The notes beneath the pieces were generated by a model. It saw nothing but the letters and a program-made list of their open reading frames with translations, did not search any database and had not been told where the DNA came from. Of a DNA stretch of 64,000 nt, positions 47,012 to 58,035 are shown one piece after another; positions within the stretch are counted from its first letter, which is position 1, and each line of letters begins with the position of its first letter. Location of the stretch: assembly GCF_905220365.1 (NCBI RefSeq), contig NC_061131.1, positions 2,666,001 to 2,730,000 on the forward strand, in the 5' to 3' direction. The position numbers and the translations under genes were made by a program. This stretch comes from Vanessa cardui (Eukaryota > Arthropoda > Insecta > Lepidoptera > Nymphalidae).

Positions 47012-47302
47012 TTTTTATTGTATAGGTTGGCGGACGAGCATATGGGCCACCTGATGGTAAGTGGTCACCATCGCCCATAGACAATGACGCTGTACGGAAT
47101 ATTAACTATTCCTCACATCGTCAATGTGCCACTAACCTTGGGAACTAAGATGTTATGTCCCTTGTGCCTGTAGTTACACTGGCTCACTCACCCTTCAGAC
47201 CGGAACACAACAATACTGAGTATTGTTATTTGGCGGTAGAATAACTGATGAGTGGGTGGCACCTACCCAGACGGGCTTGCACAAAGCCCTACCACCAAGA
47301 AT
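47012..47302 (+). repeat. Repeat-B, best-preserved full-length copy
   Basis: TTTTTTTTATTGTATAGGTTGGCGGACGAGCATA-type start (T run then GGTTGGCGGACGAGCATATG), GGCCACCTGATGGTAAGTGG, through GTTACACTGGCTCACTCACC, to ACGGGCTTGCACAAAGCCCT and ACCACCAAG. Useful reference for the family. Confidence 0.92.
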
Positions 47303-47359
47303 ACCATCTCGTACTCAGCTGTGAAAACATACATAATAAGTAAGTAGGCAATCTTAAAC

Positions 47360-47530
47360 AAATATCTTGGTAGGAGGTATTTGTGCAAATCCTTCTTGGA
47401 TTGGTACCCACTCATCAGGCATTCTACTGGCAATCAGAAGTTATTATCATTGTTGCGTTCCGGTTTGAAGGATGAGTATGACAGAAAAAAAGGTAAATAA
47501 CATTTTAGCTTCCAAGACTTACATGGGCAA
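47360..47530 (-). repeat. Repeat-B, 3' half, inverted beside previous copy
   Basis: TTGGTAGGAGGTATTTGTGC, TGGTACCCACTCATCAGGCA and GCGTTCCGGTTTGAAGGATG. Confidence 0.8.
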
Positions 47531-47534
47531 ATTA

Positions 47535-48930
47535 TTGCTTATCAACAAAGGGATTATTATTATTTCGCGTCAATCGTCCCGTATTAATTAAAAAATTTAA
47601 ATCAATACCTCCCAAAGAAGGGATAACAAATATGTATTCGTTTGAAATGTGCATACATATTTTAAGTCTATTTTTTAAGATATATATTTGTGAACTCGAT
47701 GTTCCAATTAAGTGTAATTAACTGACTTTTTTTTATCGGAGAGGCAATTTATTGATTGCAGTTGAGCAACTTTGCCTTTTACTATACACAATTAAAAGTA
47801 GGTTTATTTTTATAAAGAAAATACATTCCGAAGCAACTAAATTTTAACGGTTCTATTCGGTAGAATATACATTCGAAACGAAGATAGGTTCACATCTAAG
47901 GTAATACTGTAACGATTATAAAGCGTTTACAAGAACCTTTAAAGAAGGATTACGCTCTTTTCAAGACGTATCGGTTCGGAAAACCCCGGGCAAAATCTGG
48001 TTCAACAGAACGGTTATGAGGAGCAGAAAACGTCTTAAAAATAAAAATAATATTTTCGGTTTTTAATAACGAAGGTTCATATATTATTAGAACTTTGCAC
48101 TGCGAATTCTTTTCATGAATATTTCTTAAGGCTTGGTACAAAAACAAAGGTTTTGCGGCCCTAGAATAAGGCGTAGAGAAAATGGAACGTCTTGAACAAA
48201 GAGATGAAAAGATGCAAGCCAGGGTTAATAATCACGAAATGTTGGCTGTTTAAAGTTTGTTCTGTGAGATCATAAGACACGATGAAGAAATTATACGGTC
48301 TCGGAAACAAGATAAAACGCCTCGAGTTATCTTCTACGATATTAAAATATGTTTTTAATTTGTAAGATCATTATTTTACATTATTTTGTACCTTTGTTAT
48401 TTTCCTGTAACAATAAGGTTCCAGTTGTAGCAGTAAACATTTAAACAAACTTTAGGTTAAATTTTTTATTGTACATAATACCTTAATTTACACTACTACG
48501 ATTTTTTTAAAGATAATAAAGCCTAATATTTGTTGATTTATGTGCAGTATGGCTGACATACTCTGAAATTAAAATGGTTTAAAAGAGTAACTGAGTTTCT
48601 TGCCGGTTATTCTCTTATGATTGGTAGAACCTACGTTTTCGTTGATTTGAACAAAGAATATTTTGATTTTTATGAAAGGGACGTAATAAATTATACGCTC
48701 CTTCTCGTATCTGCAGTTATTTTAATGAAAAGTTTTCATAACAAATTTGGTGTCATTACGAAGCCACAGATTATTGAACACCATTTCAAAGCAAATTTAG
48801 AACGCCGAATGTATGTTCTGTTCTTATTCCTCAAACACTACAACCAAGCCTTGACCAATGTTGTTTTTATTTTGTATCTTTGTTTTTTATATCTGAACAA
48901 ATATCAAAGGTGATATTAATGGTTTCTCTT
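47535..48930. other. AT-rich, one LINE scrap, no supportable gene
   Basis: AAAGAGTAACTGAGTTTCTTG and CCGGTTATTCTC near 48583-48614 match the LINE 3' repeat seen at 51300. The 98-codon frame at 48617-48913 follows directly and shows no domain. Confidence 0.4.
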
Positions 48931-48934
48931 GAGA

Positions 48935-49165
48935 TATTTTACGATATTGGTAGGCGGATGGACTAATAGGTCTCCTTTTGATATGTGATCACCACGGCTC
49001 CGAGACAATAACGCTGTAAGAAACATTTACTATTCCTTACATCGCCAAAGCGCCACTAACCATTGGTACAAGATAGCCCTAGTGTCTGTAGTTGTACTTA
49101 TCTCATCAGATTTGCAAGGGTAGACGACACCAAACAGAGCCCTTACACCAAGCATAAGTTGAGAT
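48935..49165 (+). repeat. Repeat-B, diverged
   Basis: ATTGGTAGGCGGATGGACTA, ACATTTACTATTCCTTACAT, ATCGCCAAAGCGCCACTAAC and CACCAAACAGAGCCC. Confidence 0.75.
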
Positions 49166-49169
49166 ATTT

Positions 49170-51295
49170 GAAGAATATCACATGAAGGCAGCATCATCTA
49201 ACTGTACTTGTATGAAGGCAGCATGATTTTGATAGATACTTAATTAGCTTTTAATTGCATAAAACATACTTGAGTAGTAGGTTTTGATAAATTGACCGTA
49301 TTAGATTGTATTGTTAAATTTTTGAATAATTGAGTCGATTGCAGTCTTTAATCTCTGCTTTTTTATTTCGTTATTTTACGAAAGCCTTTTCCAACAGGAA
49401 CATAGTTATACTACGTATTGCTGTTTTGTGATAGGATAAGACGGTGTGGCAGATGTGCCATTGTGCAAACGCCACCGAGTAATATGCTTGTATTGGATAG
49501 ATTACCCGCGATTTGAAATTTGAGTTTTTAAATATATAAAATCATTTGAGGTCTAAGAACTGAAATAGTGTCGTAAACTTAAGCATAAGGCATGTTAACA
49601 TTGCATAAGCTAACTCCAATCGAATGTAGCTGTCAGACCAATGTACTTTATAACGTCAAGTTTGACGTCCGATTAACTTGAATAACGAGGCAAATGTCAG
49701 ATTGAAATGACCACGCAGGTGTCTTTGACAGACTATGTATCATTTCTCACAGATAATAAATATATCTGAAGTTAGAAAATTGAGGTAACATTCAAGTAAT
49801 AAATATTGTGTGAGTTGACCTGAATAAATTTATTTACTGTCAATAATCGACAAGCTGATTTTCTATATATTACGAATGGTTATAAACCTCAGATGACCTC
49901 GGGAATTCAATACCCCAATGACAGCAGATCAATTTTCTGTTATTGATTTAAGCTATTTTACAACTGATGATATGGTATAAACAAATACAAATTTCTTTTT
50001 TGTCTTTTTTTAACTAAGATTTTGTTTATATATTTTGCTTTGTTCAAGGCCAAACATATTCAGCATATATTCTTCCACAAAAAAGCAATATGTATATTGG
50101 TTCTTTTTGGGAGGTGAGTAAGTCTGAATTTGAAAAGGGAGTAAATGATACACACACACAAACAATGTAGTTACAGATACAAAATAACTTATATTTAACT
50201 ATATGGGTACAATGTAAAATGAGTGCTTAATTACTTGTCTATTTTTTATTTGGAATACAGGAAAAAAAAACAAATTTACAATATATATATGAAAGATAGG
50301 CTATAATATAATACAATGTGTGTGAATTTAATTAAATAGCAGGTGTGATAAATATAAAAATCCTATTAATTTAAAAGTAAGTATTAGGGGTGATAAGCAC
50401 AATATATATCATACCTATGAGCACATATGCTTTCTTATTTTAAATTTAATAAAAAATCAAATTCTTTATTAAAATTCCCTAAATTGTTGTTTAGAGATTA
50501 CTGAAACAATGTGGTATCTTCTTCTCTTATATGTTAAACTAAGGCTGACAGAAAGAGATAAATCAATATACCACTAAACAGTGTTTATTCATACTAATAA
50601 TTCTGATAAGATTCTTGCAGGTTCTTCTTGTTTGTACTATAAATATGAAAGTAACCGGGTATGTTACCTCTTTAAGCTTAAGAATCAATGAACCAATTCA
50701 GATGTAATTTGGTACAGAGATAGCATGAGCCCTGAGAGCAGATATATACTACTTCATTAACTCACCTCTCGAGAGGGTAAGAAGGTTGTATGTTTGTGGA
50801 TGTAGGTAAAAATTAATATATTTAATTCAGGTACAGATGCAGGTTCAGCTAGATTAATTATAAGTTAACTGAAAGTGTTTAAAATTTATTTGTAAATATA
50901 AAACTCTGGGTCATGCCTCTACATTATGTTAACTCCAACAAATCATGCCCAAATTCAATTAAAAAAAAGACTGTCATGCAGAATGCAGAAAGCAAAACTC
51001 TTTGATTTTCCGTTAGATTAGGTATGGCAATATAATTATATAATATAATTAATGTAAAGAAAGGAAGAATAATAATTACTATTACACAAATTTACCATGA
51101 CACAATAGGAGGGATAGTAAGTAAATTCAATAAATCCTTCTTTGGGCAAGGTATTCATTTCTATAGTAACATTCTGCAGACATTTTTAACTTAACTTTTT
51201 TAATATGATAAAATAAGTATACAGTTATATCTGTTTCTTTTAACTTTCAGGCAGGATATATTACATACATGTATAAATGTATTTAACTAACATGA
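49170..51295. other. AT-rich, no supportable gene
   Basis: About 2 kb without recognisable exons or repeats. A short CACACACACA run lies near 50152. Confidence 0.4.
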
Positions 51296-51299
51296 CTGA

Positions 51300-51460
51300 A
51301 TATTTTAAATGTTGAAAAAGAATAACTACTGAGTTGCCATTTCTTCTCAGTAGAATCTACTTTCCGAACCGGTGGTAGCTCCACTTAATTGTTAAATGAA
51401 GATTCAAAGTGCTTGAAAAGCCTAGTTAGTTAAAAGTTTATTTTGATATGATTTGCTGAG
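51300..51460 (+). repeat. LINE 3'-end-like repeat
   Basis: AAAAAGAATAACTACTGAGT, CAGTAGAATCTACTTTCCGA, ACCGGTGGTAGCTCCACTTA and AAAAGCCTAGTTAG. Forward orientation of the repeat at 28045. Confidence 0.65.
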
Positions 51461-51464
51461 TAAA

Positions 51465-52870
51465 TATTGATGTTTGATTTTGTAAATATTTTTTTAAATA
51501 TAATCACATTTATTATGTGTAAAAACATCATGTTATTGTGTATATTTGATTAAAACTATTAAATATTCATTTCCAATTAAAAACTGTTTTATATTTATCA
51601 TTAATAAATTACATCTACCTGTATGTAAATGTACAACCAATTATGTAATTATGTATATCCGATTTTTTGTATATAATATGCAATTCTCGAAAACATTAAA
51701 TTTACGCCGACATGTGTTGTAGTATCAAAAACTTGTCAAAAAAAAGTTCCTTATAAGATATTTTTGAAAACATATCACCTTAATAATTTATTTATTAAGT
51801 TACTTTAAAGGTGTTACAATTATATTGAACTGACTGTCGTAAGATAATTTTTTGGACGCTTTTTGTTTCATAGTAATCATAGTAACATCGACTTGACATT
51901 GGCCTTCCCAGTTCCAACCAACAATCAATACGGTAAAATAGAACATGTTTGATGTTATACTTACAAAAGGTTATTAACAGGTATGAACGAGCAGGAACTA
52001 ACACTGGCACTGAAGATTTTTTTGTTTTACTAATGTTCTATTTTTAAATTTAATTGAGCGCAATGAAACTTTATTACAAAAACAATATTTTTTTTACAAT
52101 ATAGCGGCCGCCCATTTGGCAATACCTTTTGTTATGATCTGTCATTTGTTACCTGTTTAAAAGTATTTTAAATAAGCGTTCGGAAATGTGCTATAAATTT
52201 TATTTATAACATGAATACGTAAATTTATTAAATGATTACTCTAAATATTATTATTTTTAAGAAAACAATAAGTATATTTAACCATATTTGTCTCGTATCA
52301 TTCTTTATCCTGTTGGTTTCGATTAGTAGCGTCATCTATACGTTGTTGTGTAATCTTATATACTGTATTAGTTTCTATCGTACTACACAAACATGCCGCT
52401 AGATGGCAGTAATAGACATGCATTTTGGACTCTTAAAAGTTGACGGAATTCTGATTAGGTGTAAGAACAATTTAAATTTACAATCATAGTTAGATAAAAA
52501 TCACTAAGCTTATCGCATTTTGTTATCAATTAGTGTTTAAAGTCTCACAATACTAAAGTTCTCTGTTATTTTTAGTTTGTGAAATAATTAATAAATTTTC
52601 TTGTAGGCATAAGTACTTTTATAGTGACGATGCCTACTAGTATGGAAGAATATTCTGTCATATGAGTTTTTACCAACAGCCATTAAAAGAGCAGAATATG
52701 CTCTAAACATTTTCTTCATCCGAGTGCCGTGGGATTACTACTGGCTATTACATTGCTAATTATGATGATTATAATTATAAAACTAGGCTTTACCTGTTAA
52801 AGATATTTCTTAACCGATACAGTTCTTTTAAAGTAGCTTGTAGGCAAATAATTGCAAATGAAATTCCATA
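51465..52870. other. AT-rich, no supportable gene
   Basis: The frame at 51795-52010 has no supporting evidence. CCGCTAGATGGCAGTAATAG near 52391 is a phrase often repeated in Lepidoptera. Confidence 0.4.
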
Positions 52871-52873
52871 TCG

Positions 52874-53121
52874 TCATTTAGGTTTTATTTTCATTGTTAT
52901 GTTAGGTAATAAATAAAGTTTTTTCACGTTGAAACGACGGTTACAGAATGCATCGTATCGTTCATATGCCACCTTGGTTCCAAGAAATGAAACTACGAAA
53001 CCGCATATGATAAGTAGAGCGCAAACAGTCGGGCATAGTATTGCGGTTAGTCTGTTGACGCGATAAGGCCTCTGCAATTCGGCTTCGGAGTCTGTGTTGC
53101 TGTCAGATGATTTGGTCATTA
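52874..53121 (-). CDS. Small single-pass membrane protein (unrecognised)
   Basis: A coding exon starts right after the acceptor ATTTTGTTTCAG (exon from 53121), with its ATG at 53119, so a 5' UTR exon lies upstream. Read without splicing it gives 81 residues and a stop at 52874. The N-terminus is polar and acidic (MTKSSDSNTDSEAELQRPYR). One strong membrane segment follows at about residues 25-48 (ILCPTVCALLIICGFVVSFL), then YERYDAFCNRRFN. With no signal peptide and charges on both sides, a cytosolic N-terminus is likely. The last 15 residues could be read-through: a GT follows the RRFN codons, and an intron there cannot be excluded. GC content is higher than the flanks. The gene lies head to head with the unit at 53991. 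I do not recognise the family. Confidence 0.5.
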
Positions 53122-53590
53122 CTGAAACAAAATTATTTTCAACAATCAGAATCGTGAATTAAAATAATTATTTAAATTTTTGTCATTTTAATTTTAGCAT
53201 GTTACAACGTACTTTTTATGTATTATATAAGATTAAAACAATATTGTAATCCAAAAAACACTGTAAAAATTTTCTAATATAAACCAAATAATATTGTAGA
53301 AACAAAATAATACCATAAACACTTCGATCATCAAATGTCACCTTTAAATGTTTAATAAATTTAATGTGTCAATGTAATAGTAAAACCGTTTTGGTGAAAA
53401 TTCAATTACTATTGAAAGTTAGAGATTTTGTTTGCCCTATATAATATAATTTAATGTAAGGCTTAAATTATTTTATTACATATGCATAATTTTAAATACT
53501 TATACTCATTCGGGCTTCCTACAAGATTCATCAATGGTATTTTAATTTAAATGTGCATCTTAATTTTTTTTTAATTGAGGTATGTATTTC

Positions 53591-53619
53591 AAAATACGAG
53601 TATACTATACTCGTATTTT
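53591..53619. repeat. 14 bp perfect palindrome arms
   Basis: AAAATACGAGTATA, one base C, then TATACTCGTATTTT. Confidence 0.9.
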
Positions 53620-53990
53620 ACAATAAAAATAATGTAACTCAATAAAATCTTTAAACGTTTATCTTTAAGGTTATCAATTCGATTGCACTTTTATTTTTTG
53701 TAATGTTTCTTAGGTAATTCAGAAATCCGTTATTAATGAACCGATTTAGAATTTTTTTTGTTATTGTGCTGATTTTTATGTTGCATCATTTTTTTTTGTT
53801 AAACCATAGAGGTACATACATAATATACTCCGACAATGTGTAATAACTTTAGAATCCCAAATGACGTAACTTCCAATTCCATAGACCGAGGAAAAGTCAT
53901 TTTAACTTTCAAATTTCTACGATTTCGACTGCTCGAATTTCTTATAAGAATAATTAATTAGTAAGGCGTTGTATTATAAGAAGAAGCGCA

Positions 53991-55081
53991 ATGAAAGTTG
54001 TTTTGTACTTTTTAATTTATTCCAGTATGATATTGGGTCTGTTCTCTACATTCGTGTATCTCATGACAATCGTTGATCCTGGACTAATGAATTTGTCAGA
54101 GAAGGCATCAGCCATGTTAGCCTCTGAAGATCATCAAACTGAAAAAAGTCTTCTTGTGAGTTTTGTATAATGTAATAATTAGATTTGTAAATATTGTAAA
54201 TGAGCATGATTTTTTTTGGTATGAGTGGGCAGTAGAGCGAATGGGCAGTGATTACCATGACCCATAGACAATGTCGCTGTAAGAAATATGAACCATTCCT
54301 CACATCGCCAATGCACCGTTAACCTTGGTTCCTAAGATCTTACGTCACTTGTGCCTGTAGTTACACTGGTTCATTCACCCTTCAAACCGGAACACAACAA
54401 TACTGAGTACTGTTGTCCATCGGTAGAATATCTGATGAGTGGGTGCTACCTACCCAGACGGCCTTTCACGAAGTTCTCCCACCATATGACTGATTTATCA
54501 CCATGTCATGGTTATAGCTGTTCGCTGATCGCCGTAGTCGAAATGACCATGTCGTGATCCTAGGCAATGCACGTTTCGGGGCCCGACTACCCCTTTTTCC
54601 ATTCTTTAAATATTTCATACGATCGTTTTCTATTCAAAACACATTTCTCAATAAAAATGATTTGATGTCATCCCAAATTAAACAGGGCTTTTTCTATGGA
54701 AACCAGACTGATATGTTTCATTTGTAAATAGATACATATTTATGCCTAGACTCAGAAAAATCAAGATGCTAATTCTGTGTGCATGCACCGTCTACCTTGG
54801 GTGCGAATCGAACCCTCAACTTGCCGCATATAAGGCAAGTATCCACCAAACACGTCAACCGGCCAACATCTTTTATTATAATAATAGTGAAGAGCTTATA
54901 AAAAATATACACAACAATAAATGAAACTGTATAATGTATAGTTTTGTACATTTCCATTCATCAAGTTTATCTCATATTACACTCATAATTAATTCACAGC
55001 CTCCCGATCTATACGTCGATGTTGAAAATGTACTTTCAACTCATTCAAGGCGTAAGTTAAAATATTTTGTAACTATTACTT
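53991..55081 (+). CDS. Small secreted or signal-anchored protein, paralogue 1
   Basis: The first exon (53991-54155, 55 codons) begins with an ATG and encodes a hydrophobic N-terminus, MKVVLYFLIYSSMILGLFST, then YLMTIVDPGLMNLSEKA. It ends in phase 0 at a GTGAGT donor. A plausible second exon begins at 55000 after TTAATTCACAG and encodes PPDLYVDVENVLSTHSRR. It either ends at a GTAAGT donor (55052) or reads on to a stop at 55079-55081, with AATAAA about 50 bp later. The second reading gives 82 residues. The core LFSTxxYLMTIVxP recurs in the exon at 56216. A Repeat-B copy sits in the intron. Not recognised. The membrane segment could be a signal peptide or a type II anchor. Confidence in exon 1 is higher than in exon 2. 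Confidence 0.5.
54205..54490 (+). repeat. Repeat-B, full length, intronic
   Basis: TGATTACCATGACCCATAGA, TTGTGCCTGTAGTTACACTG, ACCCTTCAAACCGGAACACA and ACCTACCCAGACGGCCTTTC. Lies between the two proposed exons of the 53991 gene. Confidence 0.9.
54765..54862 (-). repeat. tRNA-like or SINE head fragment
   Basis: Read on the minus strand: TTTGGTGGATACTTGCCTTA, then a GAGGGTTCGATTCGCACCC B-box-like segment. No complete cloverleaf, so not a tRNA gene. Which SINE it belongs to is unclear. Confidence 0.4.
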
Positions 55082-55624
55082 AATTATTATTGTTTATTAT
55101 TGAATTGCCCTTGTACTAATTAATTATAATAAAAAATATATTTTGACTTGAGTTTTATTTTAACAATTTTCCTGTGGCTTTAATTGCTTATTTTTTTGTG
55201 TATACGTTAAGTAATTAATCATTTTTATTAGGTACCTCTCAATGAAGAGGCGTAATACATAACTTTATAAGAATCAAAATAATAGTATGACCACCTCATC
55301 TAATGTCTCGAGTTCATACGGATAAATTTTAAACAAGGTTAGGTCTCTCTTACAGTTGTAATTTCCATAAATCCTTTCATAATGAGTATCATAGCAAAAG
55401 ATTTAATAATGCTAAATTTCATGTCAATCCGACATATAGCTTCAAAGATCTTTAATAAATTGTATTTTGCAGCATATACATAGGTACATAAAGAAATTTT
55501 TATTTACCTGGTAACGTAAAATTACTAAACATCATAATGTGATATTCGCCTGGTAAATTCGACTACGGCTAAGATTGGATAAAATCTTAAAGGGACAAGT
55601 CAACTACGCAACTAGCAAGACTTA

Positions 55625-55850
55625 CTACGCAATATTAAGCTACATAGATACATTTGCGTTCTATTCCCTCATCCGTATAATATGAACTGATCGCAAATCC
55701 AATACGACCGGAATCATTTCAGGCACAGGATTGTTGGTCTTCCATATATATTTTTTGAAGAACGAGACTTTTCATTTGAACTCAGGGCCTCAGGGTCTGC
55801 AGCCTTATAGATAGCTACTAGGTCAACGATGGATTCAGATATCTTTTGAA
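55625..55850 (-). repeat. SINE-D, nearly complete
   Basis: On the minus strand the tRNA-like head starts around CGTTGACCTAGTAGCTATCT, has a B box near AGTTCAAATGAAAAG and continues with the body (reverse of ACCGGAATCATTTCAGGCAC and TCTATTCCCTCATCCG). Confidence 0.6.
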
Positions 55851-56215
55851 AGTAAATGGGCAAAGACAAAACATCTCCACCCATCGTGTTAGCCAACCCA
55901 TCTTCTTTGTCTATGTATGAGTACTGATGAGCTTTAATGTTATCAACGAAATGACCATAAAATATTGTTAATTCTTATCAGTGTTACTCAAATATGCCAA
56001 AACGATTTTGGTCGGATTTTGAGCACTGGCGAACACTAGTTTTAATAACTCTTTTTAATGTCTTCTTATTGTGACATTTGCGAAATATTATCTGCGCTGA
56101 AAGCAAATATTTTCTGACATATCTTAAGAACAAAACGTAAAAACATCTAATATGTAATTGATATTTATATTTCTCCGCTTATATTTACATAAATATTTTA
56201 TCATTATATACTGTT

Positions 56216-56347
56216 ATGTCGAAATTTTCTATTATTTTGCTTTTATATGCCGTTGTTTTGTTGGCCTTATTTTCAACGTTATGTTATTTAATGACTATAG
56301 TAAATCCTGTACCAACGAAAGTGGAGAGAACTAGAAAATTAGGAGCC
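56216..56347 (+). CDS. Paralogue 2 exon 1 (signal-anchor exon)
   Basis: 44 codons from ATG to the GTAAGT donor. The 14-residue core LFSTLCYLMTIVNP matches LFSTFVYLMTIVDP of the 53991 exon at 11 of 14 positions, at almost the same distance from the start (residue 18 versus 17), with the same donor phase 0. Confidence 0.7.
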
Positions 56348-57431
56348 GTAAGTGTTATTTATTTACAAGTAACATATTCACGCTTATTTAAATCAGTGGT
56401 CTAAATCTCAAGCACGTGAAGTTGCGAAATTAAGGATACTATTTATTTACCACAACAAAAAAATATCTTGAAACTTTATTTAAAAAATAACGTCAATTAA
56501 AGAGTAACAAATATAACAATGTTTCAATAATACATTTAGATATTAAATTAGAAAGTCTTATATGATTAAAAAAGTTTCGTTTATTTGCATTACTCATCAC
56601 TACTAACGATCATTGAACTGGGGTTTTAATTTTCAGGATGACTTCTTCTATCCGAACGATGTTTTGCTTGCGAACGACAATGTCGCTTTCGGTCTTGAAA
56701 AAGCAGGAGACGAGTATTATGATGATAACGATTTTGAAAAATATAAGTCAAAAAAATTATCGACAGTATTCAAGCTTCGAACAGAAGTGACAAAAGCAAC
56801 CACTGACCAAAATACTAAAGCAGAAATAACTACACTGTCTACAAGTGAGGATATAAAGACAAATTGTACCAGAAAAGTAGATAATGATTTAGACAAAACA
56901 GTAACCCAGTCACTCAGGTTGCCCTTACGAGGTCTTAGGAGATCAATCAATAAAGAAAACGAACAAAATTTTTATATGGATTCCCCAAATTCTCTTACTC
57001 TGGAAATTAAGGTGGTAGATCGTCAACCAAAAATTGAAGTTAAAATCATGTCACTAAATGAAGGCGAAAAAAATTTAAGGAACCAAAGAAGCACTAATTT
57101 TAAAATAATAACAAAAGGTTTATTTTTGAATAGCACTAACATTGCACTTGACGGTAAAAATAATACCGTTATTCAGCTTGGAGAGAACGATATGTTGGTG
57201 ATTAACGCTTTAAATAAATATAACTATGATAACGAAACAATTTTGACCGAAGATAGTAATCTAGAAAAAACAGACCCAAAAAATTTTAGTCTTGAGCTAG
57301 AAAATCTTTATAAGATCAATTTACTAAATGATAATGCAGATAAACAAAACGTTGAATCGATAACAGATCAAGATATTACAATCAAATCCTCTCTAGGATC
57401 AACTTTGACACAGAATACAGATAATTTATAA
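56216..57431 (+). CDS. Signal-anchored glycoprotein, paralogue 2 (unrecognised, 308 aa)
   Basis: Exon 1 (56216-56347, 44 codons, donor GTAAGT) and exon 2 (56637-57431, acceptor AATTTTCAG) join in phase 0 to 308 residues. An AATAAA lies about 15 bp past the stop. Residues 5-29 form a signal peptide or anchor (MSKFSIILLLYAVVLLALFS then YLMTIVNP). Next is an acidic stretch (GDEYYDDNDFEKY), a Thr-rich linker, a dibasic RGLRR at about 142-146 that fits a minimal furin site, and a region predicted by eye as beta-rich (SLTLEIKVVD, KIEVKIMSLN). Sequons NCT, NST, NNT, NET and NFS near residues 120, 209, 219, 243 and 260 fit passage through the secretory route. Only one cysteine lies outside the hydrophobic segment. 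No family is recognised. Low-complexity, Asn-rich composition suggests fast evolution. Confidence 0.7.
56637..57431 (+). CDS. Paralogue 2 exon 2 (terminal coding exon)
   Basis: 264 codons plus stop, beginning DDFFYPNDVLLANDNVAFGL after a TTTTCAG acceptor. The eight codons of open frame before 56637 are intronic. It is the longest non-transposon open frame in the window. Confidence 0.75.
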   Translation, partial: DDFFYPNDVLLANDNVAFGLEKAGDEYYDDNDFEKYKSKKLSTVFKLRTEVTKATTDQNTKAEITTLSTSEDIKTNCTRKVDNDLDKTVTQSLRLPLRGLRRSINKENEQNFYMDSPNSLTLEIKVVDRQPKIEVKIMSLNEGEKNLRNQRSTNFKIITKGLFLNSTNIALDGKNNTVIQLGENDMLVINALNKYNYDNETILTEDSNLEKTDPKNFSLELENLYKINLLNDNADKQNVESITDQDITIKSSLGSTLTQNTDNL

Positions 57432-57439
57432 CCTGTAAC

Positions 57440-57447
57440 AATAAAAA
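57440..57447 (+). terminator. Polyadenylation signal after paralogue 2
   Basis: CAATAAAA just after the stop codon, followed by T/G-containing sequence. Consistent with a short 3' UTR. Confidence 0.45.
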
Positions 57448-57707
57448 TATTATTAAAATAAGTACCAAACCTGTTTTACTCTTGACAGTAAATTATGTTT
57501 GTATGACTGTAAATGAAAAGTATTCTGACTAAGCCTAGAATTCTAATTTTGATCAAGAATTCTTGTTATTTGTTATTTTACAAGCTTTTATTTAACTCAT
57601 CCTTGCGACTTACTTTTTAGCAATTTGGAGCTAGTTTTGAGCTATGATGTTAAAAATAGGAGGGAAAAATGTTTAAGTATTAGTATTTTGTTATGGATCA
57701 TGTATTA

Positions 57708-58025
57708 GAGCGGAGATGGCCCAGTGGTTAGTATATCGCGTGTATCTTAACAATGATTTCGGGTTCAAACCCAGGCATGCACCACGATATATATGTGCTT
57801 AATTGTGTTTTTAATTCATCTCGTGCTCGGCTGTGAAGGAAAACATCGTGAGAAAACCTACATGTGTCTAATTTCATCGAAATTCTGCCATATGTGCATT
57901 CCACTAATTCCATTCCACTTCCCGCATTGGAACGGCGTAGTGGAATATGTTCCAAAAACCCTCTCCTCAATAGGAGAGGAGGCCTTAGCCCAGCAGTGGG
58001 AAATTTACGGTCTGTTACTACTTTA
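57708..58025 (+). repeat. SINE-A, full length, TTACTACTTTA tail
   Basis: Head GCGGAGATGGCCCAGTGGTT, B box GGGTTCAAACCC, end GGGAAATTTACGGTCTG. Flanked by CATGTATTA (57699-57707 and 58026-58034). Confidence 0.92.
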
Positions 58026-58035
58026 CATGTATTAA

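Noticed and set aside
48617..48913. 98-codon plus-strand frame following a LINE scrap
   Set aside because: AT-rich hydrophobic translation without motif. Probably chance.
52100..52112. GCGGCCGC site as a cloning-vector boundary
   Set aside because: Only a single chance site; the flanking DNA is continuous insect sequence on both sides.
54765..54862. tRNA gene
   Set aside because: Only a B-box-like segment is present and no cloverleaf can be closed. It is a tRNA-derived repeat fragment. The same applies to all SINE heads.
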